DNA of 42,219 nt from Armatimonadota bacterium (GTDB lineage: Bacteria; Armatimonadota; UBA5829). Every line of letters starts with the position of its first letter. Position 1 is the first letter of the stretch. Made by a program: the position numbers and the translations under genes. Positions 1 to 6,566 of the stretch are shown here, piece after piece. Below the pieces are notes generated by a model. That model saw only the letters and a list, made by a program, of their open reading frames with translations, ran no database searches and was not told the DNA's origin. The stretch is taken from contig JBDKUO010000026.1 of assembly GCA_039679645.1 (NCBI GenBank), positions 1 through 42,219 of the forward strand, in the 5' to 3' direction.

Positions 1-13
1 CTTACCCATCATA

Positions 14-41
14 GATTAAAAAATCCTGGGATGCACCCCGG
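14..41 (-). terminator. Candidate intrinsic terminator of dsbD
   Basis: Read on the minus strand just after the dsbD stop codon, a short imperfect GC-rich hairpin (arms roughly CCGGGG and TCCCAGG with one mismatch) is followed by a run of six T. The stem is short, so termination may be weak. Confidence 0.45.
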
Positions 42-47
42 AACAAA

Positions 48-1817
48 TCAGCGTATTTCGGAGATGCGGCGCGCCATCTCTTTTGAAGAGACGAAACCGA
101 CTATCCTGGCTGACTTGACCTCTTTGCCCGAGCTGTCGAAGAAGATAACCGTAGGAAAGCCCTTTACCTCATACTTCTTCACCGCAGCAAGCATGATGGG
201 GTCGTTTTGGTCGGTGCCGTCCACGCGGAACTTATCGAACCTGGCGGCAGTCTTTATCACCTTTGGATCACTGAATGGACCGTGCTCGAGTTCTCTGCAG
301 ACACCGCACCACTTCGCGGTGAAATCCAGCATGGAGGGCTTGCCTGATGTGGCGGCTGACTCTATTGAGCCTGGCTTGTAGGGCTGCCAGTCCATATTCT
401 TTGCCGGTTGAGAGCCGGGCATAGCCATAACCACAGCAGCCGCGACAGCAACTGTGCAGCCGACTTTAGTCAGAGCTGCCGCATGTCTGCCGGTCTTGAG
501 TGATTTTTCAAACCAACCTAGGTATATCGCGGCAACTAATACGACCAGCGGCATAAGTAGGCCAGCAATTGAATCGGGCATGATCGGCTTGAGGAAATAT
601 GCAGCAGCGCCCAGCATCAAGAACCCGGCGATCTTCTTTACGGCTACCATCCACATCCCCGGCACGGGCATTTTGGCCGAAAACGCGGCCAGAAAAAAGA
701 GAGGTGTTCCCAGTCCAAGCGCCAGCGCAAAGAACAAGATAAATCCCATCAACGGGCTGCCGAGTTTGGCTACATATAAGAGCAGGCCGAGCACCACCGG
801 ACCCACGCATGGAGCTGCGACAATCCCGAATACCAGTCCCATCATCAGCGCGCCCAGCACGCCGTCTTTGCCTGAGGACCTGTTTGCTATAAACGCGGGA
901 GGCTTCAGCTCGTATACACCGAACATGGATAATGACAATAGAACGAGCAATGCAGCAATCCCCACGATCACAGCAGGGCTTTGCATGGCGGAGCCGAACA
1001 CGCCGCCGGTGGTTGCGGCAACCGCTCCGAGGGCCGAATATGTAAGCGCCAGACCCAGGACGTATGTCCCGGCAAGTTTCATCACTCTGGAATTACTCGA
1101 TCCGACCTGGCTGCCGAAGTAGCCCACCGTAATCGGGATCATTGGATATACGCACGGAGTAAATGCAAGCAGCAGCCCGAGACCGAAGAGCATGGCAAGG
1201 CGAAGCGGGATGCCTGCGGACGCCAATTTGCCCGCCATTTTGCCTGCCTCATCGCCGGAGCCCGCGGTGGGCTTGACCACCGCGGACCCGAAGACGTTCT
1301 TGTTGATAGACTTTGCCTTCTCACCAGACTTGGCAATTTTTACTTTAGCTTTTGCCTCGCTGGCCTGAGGAGGATAACACTGATTGCCGCCGCAAGCTTG
1401 AGTCTCGAGTTTTGATATAATCGTGATGGTTCCGGGCTTTACGCTCTTAGCGACCTTGCCCTTAATTTTTATCACGAACTTGCCTTCGTATACCGAAACT
1501 TTCTCTTTGGGTGCGATCGGAAAAGCTTTGCGCTCGGCTTTGGGCCATGTCGGCTCGGCTAACGTAACGCCTTTGGGCGCGGTGATCTTCAGCTTGGCCG
1601 GATAGAGCGCGGCTTTGTCGTGGGACCCGATGTGGAATCCCTTCTTGACCGTCGCCACGACCGCGAGTTCGAACGTGCCGCCGGGTTGGAGTTTGTCCTT
1701 TGACAGCACGATCTTACTCGTCACGATCGGCTCGGACTTGCCGAACTGGGCGAATGCCGCCCCGGTTAAGGTCAAGATTGCGATAATTGAGATAGCGATG
1801 AACTTGTATGTGCGCAT
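48..1817 (-). CDS. dsbD: Thiol:disulfide interchange protein DsbD
   Basis: Inner-membrane protein that carries electrons from cytoplasmic thioredoxin to periplasmic disulfide reductases and cytochrome c maturation. All three classical modules are visible in 589 residues. A signal peptide (about 1-23) precedes a periplasmic immunoglobulin-like N-terminal domain with the cysteine pair C142/C147. A hydrophobic core of about eight membrane segments (about 205-465) carries C222 in TPCVYP and C337 in APCVGP. The C-terminal thioredoxin-like domain has WCGVC (C504/C507). No redox cysteine is missing, so it should be active. The ATG start is chosen because it opens directly into the signal peptide; no strong ribosome site precedes it. 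The gene stands alone, with its own candidate promoter upstream. Confidence 0.93.
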   Translation of the reverse strand: MRTYKFIAISIIAILTLTGAAFAQFGKSEPIVTSKIVLSKDKLQPGGTFELAVVATVKKGFHIGSHDKAALYPAKLKITAPKGVTLAEPTWPKAERKAFPIAPKEKVSVYEGKFVIKIKGKVAKSVKPGTITIISKLETQACGGNQCYPPQASEAKAKVKIAKSGEKAKSINKNVFGSAVVKPTAGSGDEAGKMAGKLASAGIPLRLAMLFGLGLLLAFTPCVYPMIPITVGYFGSQVGSSNSRVMKLAGTYVLGLALTYSALGAVAATTGGVFGSAMQSPAVIVGIAALLVLLSLSMFGVYELKPPAFIANRSSGKDGVLGALMMGLVFGIVAAPCVGPVVLGLLLYVAKLGSPLMGFILFFALALGLGTPLFFLAAFSAKMPVPGMWMVAVKKIAGFLMLGAAAYFLKPIMPDSIAGLLMPLVVLVAAIYLGWFEKSLKTGRHAAALTKVGCTVAVAAAVVMAMPGSQPAKNMDWQPYKPGSIESAATSGKPSMLDFTAKWCGVCRELEHGPFSDPKVIKTAARFDKFRVDGTDQNDPIMLAAVKKYEVKGFPTVIFFDSSGKEVKSARIVGFVSSKEMARRISEIR

Positions 1818-1837
1818 ATCACTTATGATTTTACCAA

Positions 1838-1868
1838 ATTATATACTCTACGTCACGTAATTGAGCAA
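1838..1868 (-). promoter_or_regulatory. Candidate sigma-70 promoter of dsbD
   Basis: On the minus strand a TATAAT box (1843-1838) lies 20 bases before the dsbD start, and TTGCTC (1868-1863) sits 19 bases upstream of it. The -10 box is perfect; the -35 box is partial and the spacing slightly long. Confidence 0.35.
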
Positions 1869-1973
1869 ACTAATATGTCCGAATGTGGAAATAAATCTGC
1901 GTTCGGCTTTTATATTACACTCAGCATTACGCAAATTTTGACTATTTGGGTTCCGACTACGTAGACGGTGATT

Positions 1974-1993
1974 GCCGGATTCGGAGATCCGGC
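1974..1993. repeat. Hexaloop hairpin 1
   Basis: Seven-base arms GCCGGAT / ATCCGGC enclose the loop TCGGAG. Fifteen bases downstream a second hairpin has the same loop but a different stem (TAAGGAT / ATCCTTA), so stem pairing seems to be kept while stem sequence changes. Confidence 0.55.
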
Positions 1994-2006
1994 GCTGGCT
2001 TTAGGT

Positions 2007-2026
2007 TAAGGATTCGGAGATCCTTA
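2007..2026. repeat. Hexaloop hairpin 2
   Basis: Seven-base arms TAAGGAT / ATCCTTA enclose the loop TCGGAG, identical to the loop of the neighbouring hairpin. No T-run follows on either strand, so it is not an ordinary terminator. Confidence 0.55.
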
Positions 2027-2058
2027 CCCATCCAAGATATCTTGAGAGGCAGGCTGCG

Positions 2059-2145
2059 CCCTCACCCCAACCCTCTCGGGAGCCAGGCAACATATCAATG
2101 CACACAAGAACAATAATCAATACAATATACTAATTACTAAATCAG
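2059..2145 (+). repeat. Composite dispersed repeat, copy I
   Basis: A C-rich block (CCCTCACCCCAACCCTCTC) is followed about 30 bases later by an A/T-rich block (ATCAATACAATATACTAA and onward). The same two blocks recur in the same order and orientation at 39921-40026. The A/T block ends next to the ribosome site of the LigD-type gene. Confidence 0.55.
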
Positions 2146-2155
2146 AGGGTGGTAT

Positions 2156-2671
2156 ATGACACTGGAAAATTATCAAAAGAAACGCGATTTTGACAGGACA
2201 ATCGAACCTGTCGGCGCTGAGCATAAAGGAGAAGGCGGAAGGTTCGTAGTGCATGAGCACCACGCAAGTCATCTGCACTATGATCTCAGGCTTGAAATGG
2301 AGGGAGCGCTCAAGAGTTGGGCGGTCCCCAAAGGTCCGTCAATGAACCCGGCGGAGAAGCGGCTTGCGGTGATGGTCGAAGATCACCCGCTGGAATATAT
2401 AAGCTTTCGCGGTGAGATTGCTGAAGGCAACTACGGGGCGGGAAAGGTCGAGATCTGGGACAGCGGGACGTATGAAGTCAGGGACGGCAGTCTCGAAAAA
2501 GGTAAGCTCGTATTTGAAATGATGGGGACAAAGCTTAAGGGCATTTTCAGCCTGGTCAGGCTTAGAGGGGATCAAAGACAATGGCTGCTGATTAAGGGAG
2601 CCGATGAGTTCGCCGACCATGACTGGAAGCTGGAGCAGGTTCTGCCTGGTGGAGGTCGAAAAGATAAGTAA
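2156..2671 (+). CDS. Stand-alone LigD-type 3'-phosphoesterase domain protein
   Basis: 171 residues matching the phosphoesterase domain that in bacterial DNA ligase D removes 3'-phosphate or terminal ribonucleotides at double-strand breaks. Visible motifs are FVVHEHHASHLHYDLRLE (about 31-48) with the metal-binding histidines, SWAVPKGPS (about 54-62), EDHPLEY (about 75-81) and GAGKVEIWDSGTY (about 94-106). The polymerase and ligase domains of full LigD are absent, and no Ku gene lies in the window. A GAGGGTGG ribosome site lies 4 bases before the ATG. It could act in repair with a ligase encoded elsewhere; that is inference. Confidence 0.88.
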   Translation: MTLENYQKKRDFDRTIEPVGAEHKGEGGRFVVHEHHASHLHYDLRLEMEGALKSWAVPKGPSMNPAEKRLAVMVEDHPLEYISFRGEIAEGNYGAGKVEIWDSGTYEVRDGSLEKGKLVFEMMGTKLKGIFSLVRLRGDQRQWLLIKGADEFADHDWKLEQVLPGGGRKDK

Positions 2672-2721
2672 GAGCGGTGGATAGACGTAAACCAGCGCAT
2701 AGCCCATACTGGACCAGTATA

Positions 2722-2754
2722 AATACAAAGCCGACCGCTAGGGACACGGTCGGC
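2722..2754 (-). terminator. Intrinsic terminator of the sigma factor / LuxR-HTH operon
   Basis: On the minus strand a perfect 8-base stem (GCCGACCG / CGGTCGGC, 9-base loop) is followed by TTTGTATTTAT. It starts 17 bases after the stop of the LuxR-type gene. A second palindrome (2707-2721, ATACTGG A CCAGTAT) abuts it and may serve the plus-strand gene. Confidence 0.75.
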
Positions 2755-2771
2755 AGATAACTTACAGGTTT

Positions 2772-3029
2772 CTAAGTCGTAATGATGCCCAGTTCCACGG
2801 CCCTTTTAAATGCCTGAAACCGGTTCGATACACCCAGCTTGGTATAAGCCCGAGCAAGGTGGAAGTCTACCGTTCTCTTGCTGACCGCAAGGGTCTCGGC
2901 AACTTCGTTTGAGCACTTTCCATCGAATATCAGCCTGAGAATCTCACGTTCTCTTTCGGTAAGCCGGGCTAATTCATCCACTTCTGCGGGGCTTGCAATA
3001 GTCCGCTCCGTGCTCTCCATACCTGCCAT
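2772..3029 (-). CDS. Small LuxR/GerE-type HTH regulator
   Basis: 85 residues made almost entirely of a LuxR C-terminal DNA-binding domain: LTEREREILRLIFDGKCSNE, then AETLAVSKRTVDFHLARAY (recognition helix) and TKLGVSNRFQAFKRAVELG. There is no receiver, PAS or autoinducer domain, so its activity would be set by expression level or a partner. The gene starts 9 bases after the sigma factor stop and must be co-transcribed with it. The first ATG lies only one base after GGGAGG; the ATG at 3020 (MESTERT) is better spaced and may be the true start. Confidence 0.82.
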   Translation of the reverse strand: MAGMESTERTIASPAEVDELARLTEREREILRLIFDGKCSNEVAETLAVSKRTVDFHLARAYTKLGVSNRFQAFKRAVELGIITT

Positions 3030-3038
3030 GCCTCCCTC

Positions 3039-3932
3039 TCAAGTCTCAAAGTAGGTCTCCAGCCAGTTGCGTGTCACAGCCGTCCGCATCTTCTTCAAGG
3101 CTCGCGCCTCGAGTTGGCGGACTCGCTCCCGTGTGATATTCAACTGCTCGCCTATCTCTTGCAGAGTTGAGGTCATCCCGTCTGCCAGTCCGAATCGCTT
3201 TTCGATTATCAGCTTCTCCTGTGGACTCAGCCAGGACATAAGTTGACTCAGGACTTCGAGACTCTCCTTATGCAGCGCATCGTCCTCAGGATTGGACGCT
3301 TGAACGTCATTAAGCCGTTCGAGAAGCGACGTATTGTTGTCGTCTTTCACACCCTCGTCCAGCGAAACGAGTGCCTCTGACGCCTCGAGCAAGCGCAATA
3401 CTTTCTCCCTGGAAAGCTGCGTCCGCTCGCACAGCTCATCCACCGTAGGCTCCCTGCCGAATTGGCTCGTGAACGAGGATCCTACTTTGTGGAGCTTTCT
3501 TATTGATTGTACAACATAACTCGGCACCCTGATTGCGCGGCCCTGGCGTTCTATGGCGCGCGTGATTGCCTGGCGAATCCAGGCAACCGCATAGGTGCTG
3601 AATCTGAACCCCTTCTCAGGATCGAAAGAGTCCACGGCCTTGATGAGGCCTATATTGCCCTCTTGAATGAGATCGGGCAGCGGAAGTCCCGAGCGCGAAT
3701 ACACCTTGGCCACACTCACGACCAACTTGAGATTGCTCTCTATCAGCTTGCGCTTGGCTTGGTCGTTGCCGGCCTGGGCATCCCGAGCCAGATCACGTTC
3801 TTCATCAGCCCCCAACAGGGGCCAACGGCCAATCCGACTTAAATACATATCCATCGAATCGCCAACTTCAGAAGCTACGGGCAGCGCTTCTTCTTTTTCG
3901 GGCTCTGTCAATTCGAGCAAGTTACCGCTCAT
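3039..3932 (-). CDS. RpoD/SigA-family RNA polymerase sigma factor
   Basis: 297 residues. A short acidic N-terminus leads into region 1.2 (DMYLSRIGRWPLL), region 2 (LIQEGNIGLIKAVDSFDP, then FRFSTYAVAWIRQAITRAI with the -10-reading helix), region 3 (RVPSYVVQSIRKL) and region 4 with the HTH LQEIGEQLNITRERVRQLEA. The large region 1.1 of classical primary sigma factors is missing, so this is either the compact primary factor or a group 2 paralogue. The ATG start is fixed by AAGGAGG seven bases upstream; an in-frame TTG at 3953 would put that ribosome site inside the gene. A LuxR-type HTH gene follows in the same operon. Confidence 0.9.
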   Translation of the reverse strand: MSGNLLELTEPEKEEALPVASEVGDSMDMYLSRIGRWPLLGADEERDLARDAQAGNDQAKRKLIESNLKLVVSVAKVYSRSGLPLPDLIQEGNIGLIKAVDSFDPEKGFRFSTYAVAWIRQAITRAIERQGRAIRVPSYVVQSIRKLHKVGSSFTSQFGREPTVDELCERTQLSREKVLRLLEASEALVSLDEGVKDDNNTSLLERLNDVQASNPEDDALHKESLEVLSQLMSWLSPQEKLIIEKRFGLADGMTSTLQEIGEQLNITRERVRQLEARALKKMRTAVTRNWLETYFET

Positions 3933-4177
3933 CGACAAGCCTCCTTCCTCCAACTACCTCACAACAGGAACATCGACATAGACTTCCGTCTCTGGCCTGC
4001 CATCGCCGACACATTACCCTCAGTATCATGTCCAGCTTATATGTCGCTGCCTGCCCGCCATTCGGCTGACTACCAAAGTCAACCTTCCAATAGTGTTCAT
4101 CCTGCCAGCATCAATTCCAAAATTGTCCGAACTTCCGTGTCGATCAAGCCCACCATAACGGCAAACTGACATTTCAC

Positions 4178-4195
4178 CCCGGATTTGAGTCCGGG
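4178..4195. repeat. Hexaloop hairpin 3
   Basis: Six-base arms CCCGGA / TCCGGG around the loop TTTGAG. It has the same 6+6+6 layout as the hairpins at 1974-2026. Confidence 0.45.
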
Positions 4196-4322
4196 ATTAA
4201 ACCATGCAAATTGACCGCATGAGACAGATCAGGTCTAAATGTATTGCGGATTATTATTCGGCGGACTGATGCCGCGCGGAAATTGTGGATTATGGCACTG
4301 TTGCTGCCACATGGTTTACTAC

Positions 4323-4376
4323 GACATTACCCCCCGGCCATCCTCTGTCTTTTTTCAAGACATTACCCCCTGGCCA
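4323..4376. repeat. 18-base direct repeat, two copies 36 bases apart
   Basis: GACATTACCCCCCGGCCA and GACATTACCCCCTGGCCA differ at one base and are spaced 36 bases start to start. A partial match (ACATTACCC) occurs near 4009. Regular spacing upstream of a sigma factor gene could mean a regulator binding site; no family is recognised. Confidence 0.45.
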
Positions 4377-4538
4377 CTAGAATTATTCAGCAAGATTAAT
4401 GCCAAAACCGCGTTTTAAGAAGACTCAAATATTCAACAAGAATGCCGATGAGCGTAAAATTGCCAATCTTTCCGCAGCGAAACCGGTAATTTAGCCGTGT
4501 GATTGATATTTATTTACCTCAACTCTAGTTATCTTAAA

Positions 4539-5348
4539 CTATTCTTTCCAACAAAGGCTCGGCACATCGCGAAGAGCGACTTTGATATCCATTGTTATCC
4601 CCAAACAGCTCCAAAGGGCGTATTGTGCAGTCGTCAGAGCAATTGCAGGGCTATTATTGGTTTTGGATAGATGAGCGAGCCAGACCGAGACCGGTTTCTC
4701 AGCCTCAGCCAGATCTATAAGCAGATTGGAAGCGGTGTCATTGGAGATGTGACCCTGTTCCGAGGCGATTCTGCGCTTGAGATACCAGGGGTAAGGACCC
4801 TTAAGCAGCATCTCCTCATCGTGGTTGGACTCGAGGATCAACAGATCGGCGCGAAATGCCTCTTCCCGGATTTCGGGTGTGAGCACACCGGTATCTGTCG
4901 CAATTACCGCCGTAGCTGAGGTTGAATGCACGCAGTAGCCGACCGGGCAAACGGCGTCATGGGAGATCTTAAACGGCCTTATGAGCAGTTCGCCCAGAGT
5001 CATCTCCTCGCTCGTATCCAGCACTTTGTGAGGCACATCCCCCGCCCCGGAAATACGATCCAGGGTCGGCGCATTGGCGACTATAGGCACATCGTAGCGT
5101 CTGGCCATACGCACAGCTCCCGAAACGTGGTCTGTATGTTCGTGGCTAACAAAGATTGCGGACAGATCGGCAGGATTGACCTCAGACTGCATAAGTGCTG
5201 CCGTAAGGCGTCGAATGCCTATCCCGGCATCCACCAGGATCGAAGTATTGCCGTCCTTAATCAGGAATGAATTGCCGGAGCTTCCGCTCGCGAGGGAATG
5301 GACTGTAAGAGACAAAGTATTACTGCTCCGTAGCTGCAAGGAATTCAT
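4539..5348 (-). CDS. yycJ: YycJ/WalJ-type metallo-beta-lactamase-fold hydrolase
   Basis: 269 residues from the ATG. The N-terminal LASGSSGNSFLI is the hallmark of the YycJ (WalJ) branch of the metallo-beta-lactamase superfamily, whose members include 5'-to-3' exonucleases linked to DNA replication or repair. The metal motif SHEHTDH lies at 68-74, with further ligands in ISHDAVCPVGY, ATDTGVL and LESNHD, so the dinuclear metal site looks complete. The start is uncertain: a TTG lies directly upstream and the ribosome site is weak, suggesting coupling to the HicB-like gene that ends about 20 bases upstream. Confidence 0.85.
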   Translation of the reverse strand: MNSLQLRSSNTLSLTVHSLASGSSGNSFLIKDGNTSILVDAGIGIRRLTAALMQSEVNPADLSAIFVSHEHTDHVSGAVRMARRYDVPIVANAPTLDRISGAGDVPHKVLDTSEEMTLGELLIRPFKISHDAVCPVGYCVHSTSATAVIATDTGVLTPEIREEAFRADLLILESNHDEEMLLKGPYPWYLKRRIASEQGHISNDTASNLLIDLAEAEKPVSVWLAHLSKTNNSPAIALTTAQYALWSCLGITMDIKVALRDVPSLCWKE

Positions 5349-5369
5349 CAATGATCAAGCTCAACGGCA

Positions 5370-5576
5370 TCAGGCTGCGACCTCGACATGTCTGGTCTCT
5401 ATTGTCAGAGGCAACCCTTTCTCGACACGCACCTCAAGACACTCTTTGATGGCATCGCGAATATTCCGTTCCGCCTCATCCTCGTCTCTGCCCTGACTGA
5501 TGCAGCCTGGAATAGCCGGGCACTCGGCAACAACCATTCCATCTTCGTCTCGCATAAGAGTGATCTCAAATTTCAT
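5370..5576 (-). CDS. Orphan HicB-like antitoxin (UPF0150 fold)
   Basis: 68 residues: an N-terminal HicB-type beta strand set (MKFEITLMRDEDGMVVAECP), the conserved AIPGCISQGRDEDEAERNI, and a helix IRDAIKECLEV. HicB proteins neutralise the HicA mRNA interferase, but no HicA-sized gene lies on either side. The C-terminal DNA-binding HTH/RHH extension of full HicB is also absent. It may be a solitary regulator of this widespread UPF0150 type. GGAGGT lies 8 bases before the ATG, and an extended -10 promoter is just upstream. It appears co-transcribed with the yycJ-like gene. Confidence 0.8.
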   Translation of the reverse strand: MKFEITLMRDEDGMVVAECPAIPGCISQGRDEDEAERNIRDAIKECLEVRVEKGLPLTIETRHVEVAA

Positions 5577-5605
5577 GTTGATTTACCTCCAGGTCACGCA
5601 CGTTT

Positions 5606-5614
5606 ATTATACCA
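5606..5614 (-). promoter_or_regulatory. Extended -10 promoter of the HicB-like / yycJ operon
   Basis: On the minus strand TGGTATAAT (an extended -10 with TGN) lies 30 bases before the HicB-like start. No good -35 is seen, as expected for extended -10 promoters. The same TGGTATAAT string recurs before the GxGD protein gene and before the lipA upstream ORF. Confidence 0.5.
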
Positions 5615-5656
5615 CCCCATTATAAACAGGGAGCAGATTGCTCCGCGCTGTTGTAG

Positions 5657-5720
5657 GGACGAAGCAATCGCCGGTAAAAAATCAGATGACTCATTAATCT
5701 TAAGCGCGATTGCTTCGTCC
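5657..5720. repeat. RAYT-associated palindrome, variant subfamily
   Basis: Perfect 15-base arms GGACGAAGCAATCGC / GCGATTGCTTCGTCC separated by 34 bases. The outline (GTAGGG-RYGAAGCA) and arm length match the three palindromes around the transposase, but the inner arm bases differ, so this looks like a diverged sister element. Confidence 0.7.
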
Positions 5721-5731
5721 GAAGACATTGT

Positions 5732-5794
5732 GGGTGAAGCATTTGCGCCTGTTATTCAAGACACAACAAAAAAAGATGGGCAAATGCTTCACCC
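5732..5794. repeat. RAYT-associated palindrome, copy A (downstream of the transposase)
   Basis: Perfect 15-base arms GGGTGAAGCATTTGC / GCAAATGCTTCACCC with a 33-base spacer. The spacer shares AAGACACAACAAAA with copy C on the other side of the gene. It lies 39 bases past the transposase stop. Confidence 0.8.
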
Positions 5795-5833
5795 CTACAT
5801 ATATGTCATATAATTCATACATCACTGGAAGCA

Positions 5834-6415
5834 TCAGAAGTATCTGTCGCTCGACCAGTTCCACGGATTGCCGAGGGTATACTCCCGTATCTCATCAAGA
5901 GACTGTTCACTTCGAATTATATGCTCATAATAGTTGCGCTGCCATAGAGTGCCGCCACGCGTTCCATTGACTGCATTGATGCGTCGGCTGGTATTGGCTT
6001 TGAAGCTTTGAATAATAGCAGAAATAGACCCAGATAAAGTGCCGATTGCAAAGTGTGGATCGGGTGAAGCATTTGCGGCGATTATTGAATGCACTGCAGA
6101 TAATTGATTGGCAAATGCTTCACCCCTACAGTGTTCCTCGTCATCAACAAGGATAATAATCCCATGGATGTGGTTTGGCATGATTACATAAGTATCAAGG
6201 CGTACGTTATGAAAGCTCTTTGGGAGGGTTAGCCAGCACTTTTCAACTATAAGTCCGACTTGGGACAAAGAAACCCTTCCATCTTTAATGGAGCCGAAAT
6301 AGTGCTTTTTGCCAGCGGTGCAGATCGTAATGAAGTATGCGCCGGGCCAGCGATAGTCATAGCCTTTTAGTCTGATGAATTTCCTTGCAGGCAGGTTATT
6401 ATCATTATTCATCAT
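5834..6415 (-). CDS. REP-associated tyrosine transposase (RAYT, Y1_Tnp family)
   Basis: 193 residues. The Y1 nuclease motif MPNHIHGIII gives the metal-binding HIH (about residues 82-84), and the C-terminal WQRNYYEHIIRSE holds the likely catalytic tyrosine (about 162-163). The family start RLKGYDYRWPGAYFITICT is present. RAYTs mobilise or process dispersed palindromes, and palindromes sit on both sides here (5732-5794 and 6468-6531). Residues about 97-118 (RGEAFANQLSAVHSIIAANA and onward) are encoded by a further palindrome copy inside the gene, in a stretch where the family varies in length. The ATG at 6415 is chosen because an earlier in-frame ATG lies within the flanking palindrome. Both motifs are intact, so it may be active. 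Confidence 0.88.
   Translation of the reverse strand: MMNNDNNLPARKFIRLKGYDYRWPGAYFITICTAGKKHYFGSIKDGRVSLSQVGLIVEKCWLTLPKSFHNVRLDTYVIMPNHIHGIIILVDDEEHCRGEAFANQLSAVHSIIAANASPDPHFAIGTLSGSISAIIQSFKANTSRRINAVNGTRGGTLWQRNYYEHIIRSEQSLDEIREYTLGNPWNWSSDRYF
6062..6125. repeat. RAYT-associated palindrome, copy B, inside the transposase coding sequence
   Basis: Same 15-base arms as copies A and C, spacer of 34 bases with a different sequence. The 64-base element and its immediate flanks are read through in frame, with no stop codon, by the transposase gene. Confidence 0.8.
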
Positions 6416-6467
6416 TCCACCAGCGTTATGTCTAGGGAAAAGCAATTGCCTTGTCGAAAAGTGTTGC

Positions 6468-6531
6468 GGGTGAAGCATTTGCGCCTATTATGTAAGACAC
6501 AACAAAAGCTTGGCGGGCAAATGCTTCACCC
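6468..6531. repeat. RAYT-associated palindrome, copy C (upstream of the transposase)
   Basis: Perfect 15-base arms GGGTGAAGCATTTGC / GCAAATGCTTCACCC with a 34-base spacer very like that of copy A. It lies between the transposase start and the end of the acyl-CoA dehydrogenase gene. Confidence 0.8.
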
Positions 6532-6566
6532 CTACGGCATTACGCCACAATTGTAGAACCGAAGGC

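Larger units (their letters stand above)
1869..2155. other. Intergenic region with repeats between dsbD and the LigD-type gene
   Basis: No credible coding region is seen. It holds two short hairpins with the same six-base loop (1974-1993 and 2007-2026) and one copy of a composite repeat (2059-2145) that runs up to the ribosome site of the next gene. Confidence 0.6.
3933..4538. other. Long non-coding stretch upstream of the sigma factor gene
   Basis: No open reading frame of credible codon content is seen in about 600 bases. It contains a CCCGGA / TCCGGG hairpin with loop TTTGAG (4178-4195) and a direct repeat of an 18-base C-rich motif (4323-4340 and 4359-4376). It presumably carries the promoter and control sites of the sigma operon, but I could not pick a convincing -10/-35 pair. 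Confidence 0.5.

Noticed and set aside
454-1415. Plus-strand open frames across dsbD
   Set aside because: They are antisense to a full-length, motif-complete dsbD and show no recognisable protein features.
5657-6531. CRISPR-like array
   Set aside because: The repeats are long palindromes with unequal distances and a transposase gene among them; there are no uniform spacers and no cas genes.
5657-6531. Classical insertion sequence with terminal inverted repeats
   Set aside because: The transposase is a RAYT and each palindrome carries both arms itself; no target-site duplication or DDE motif is seen.
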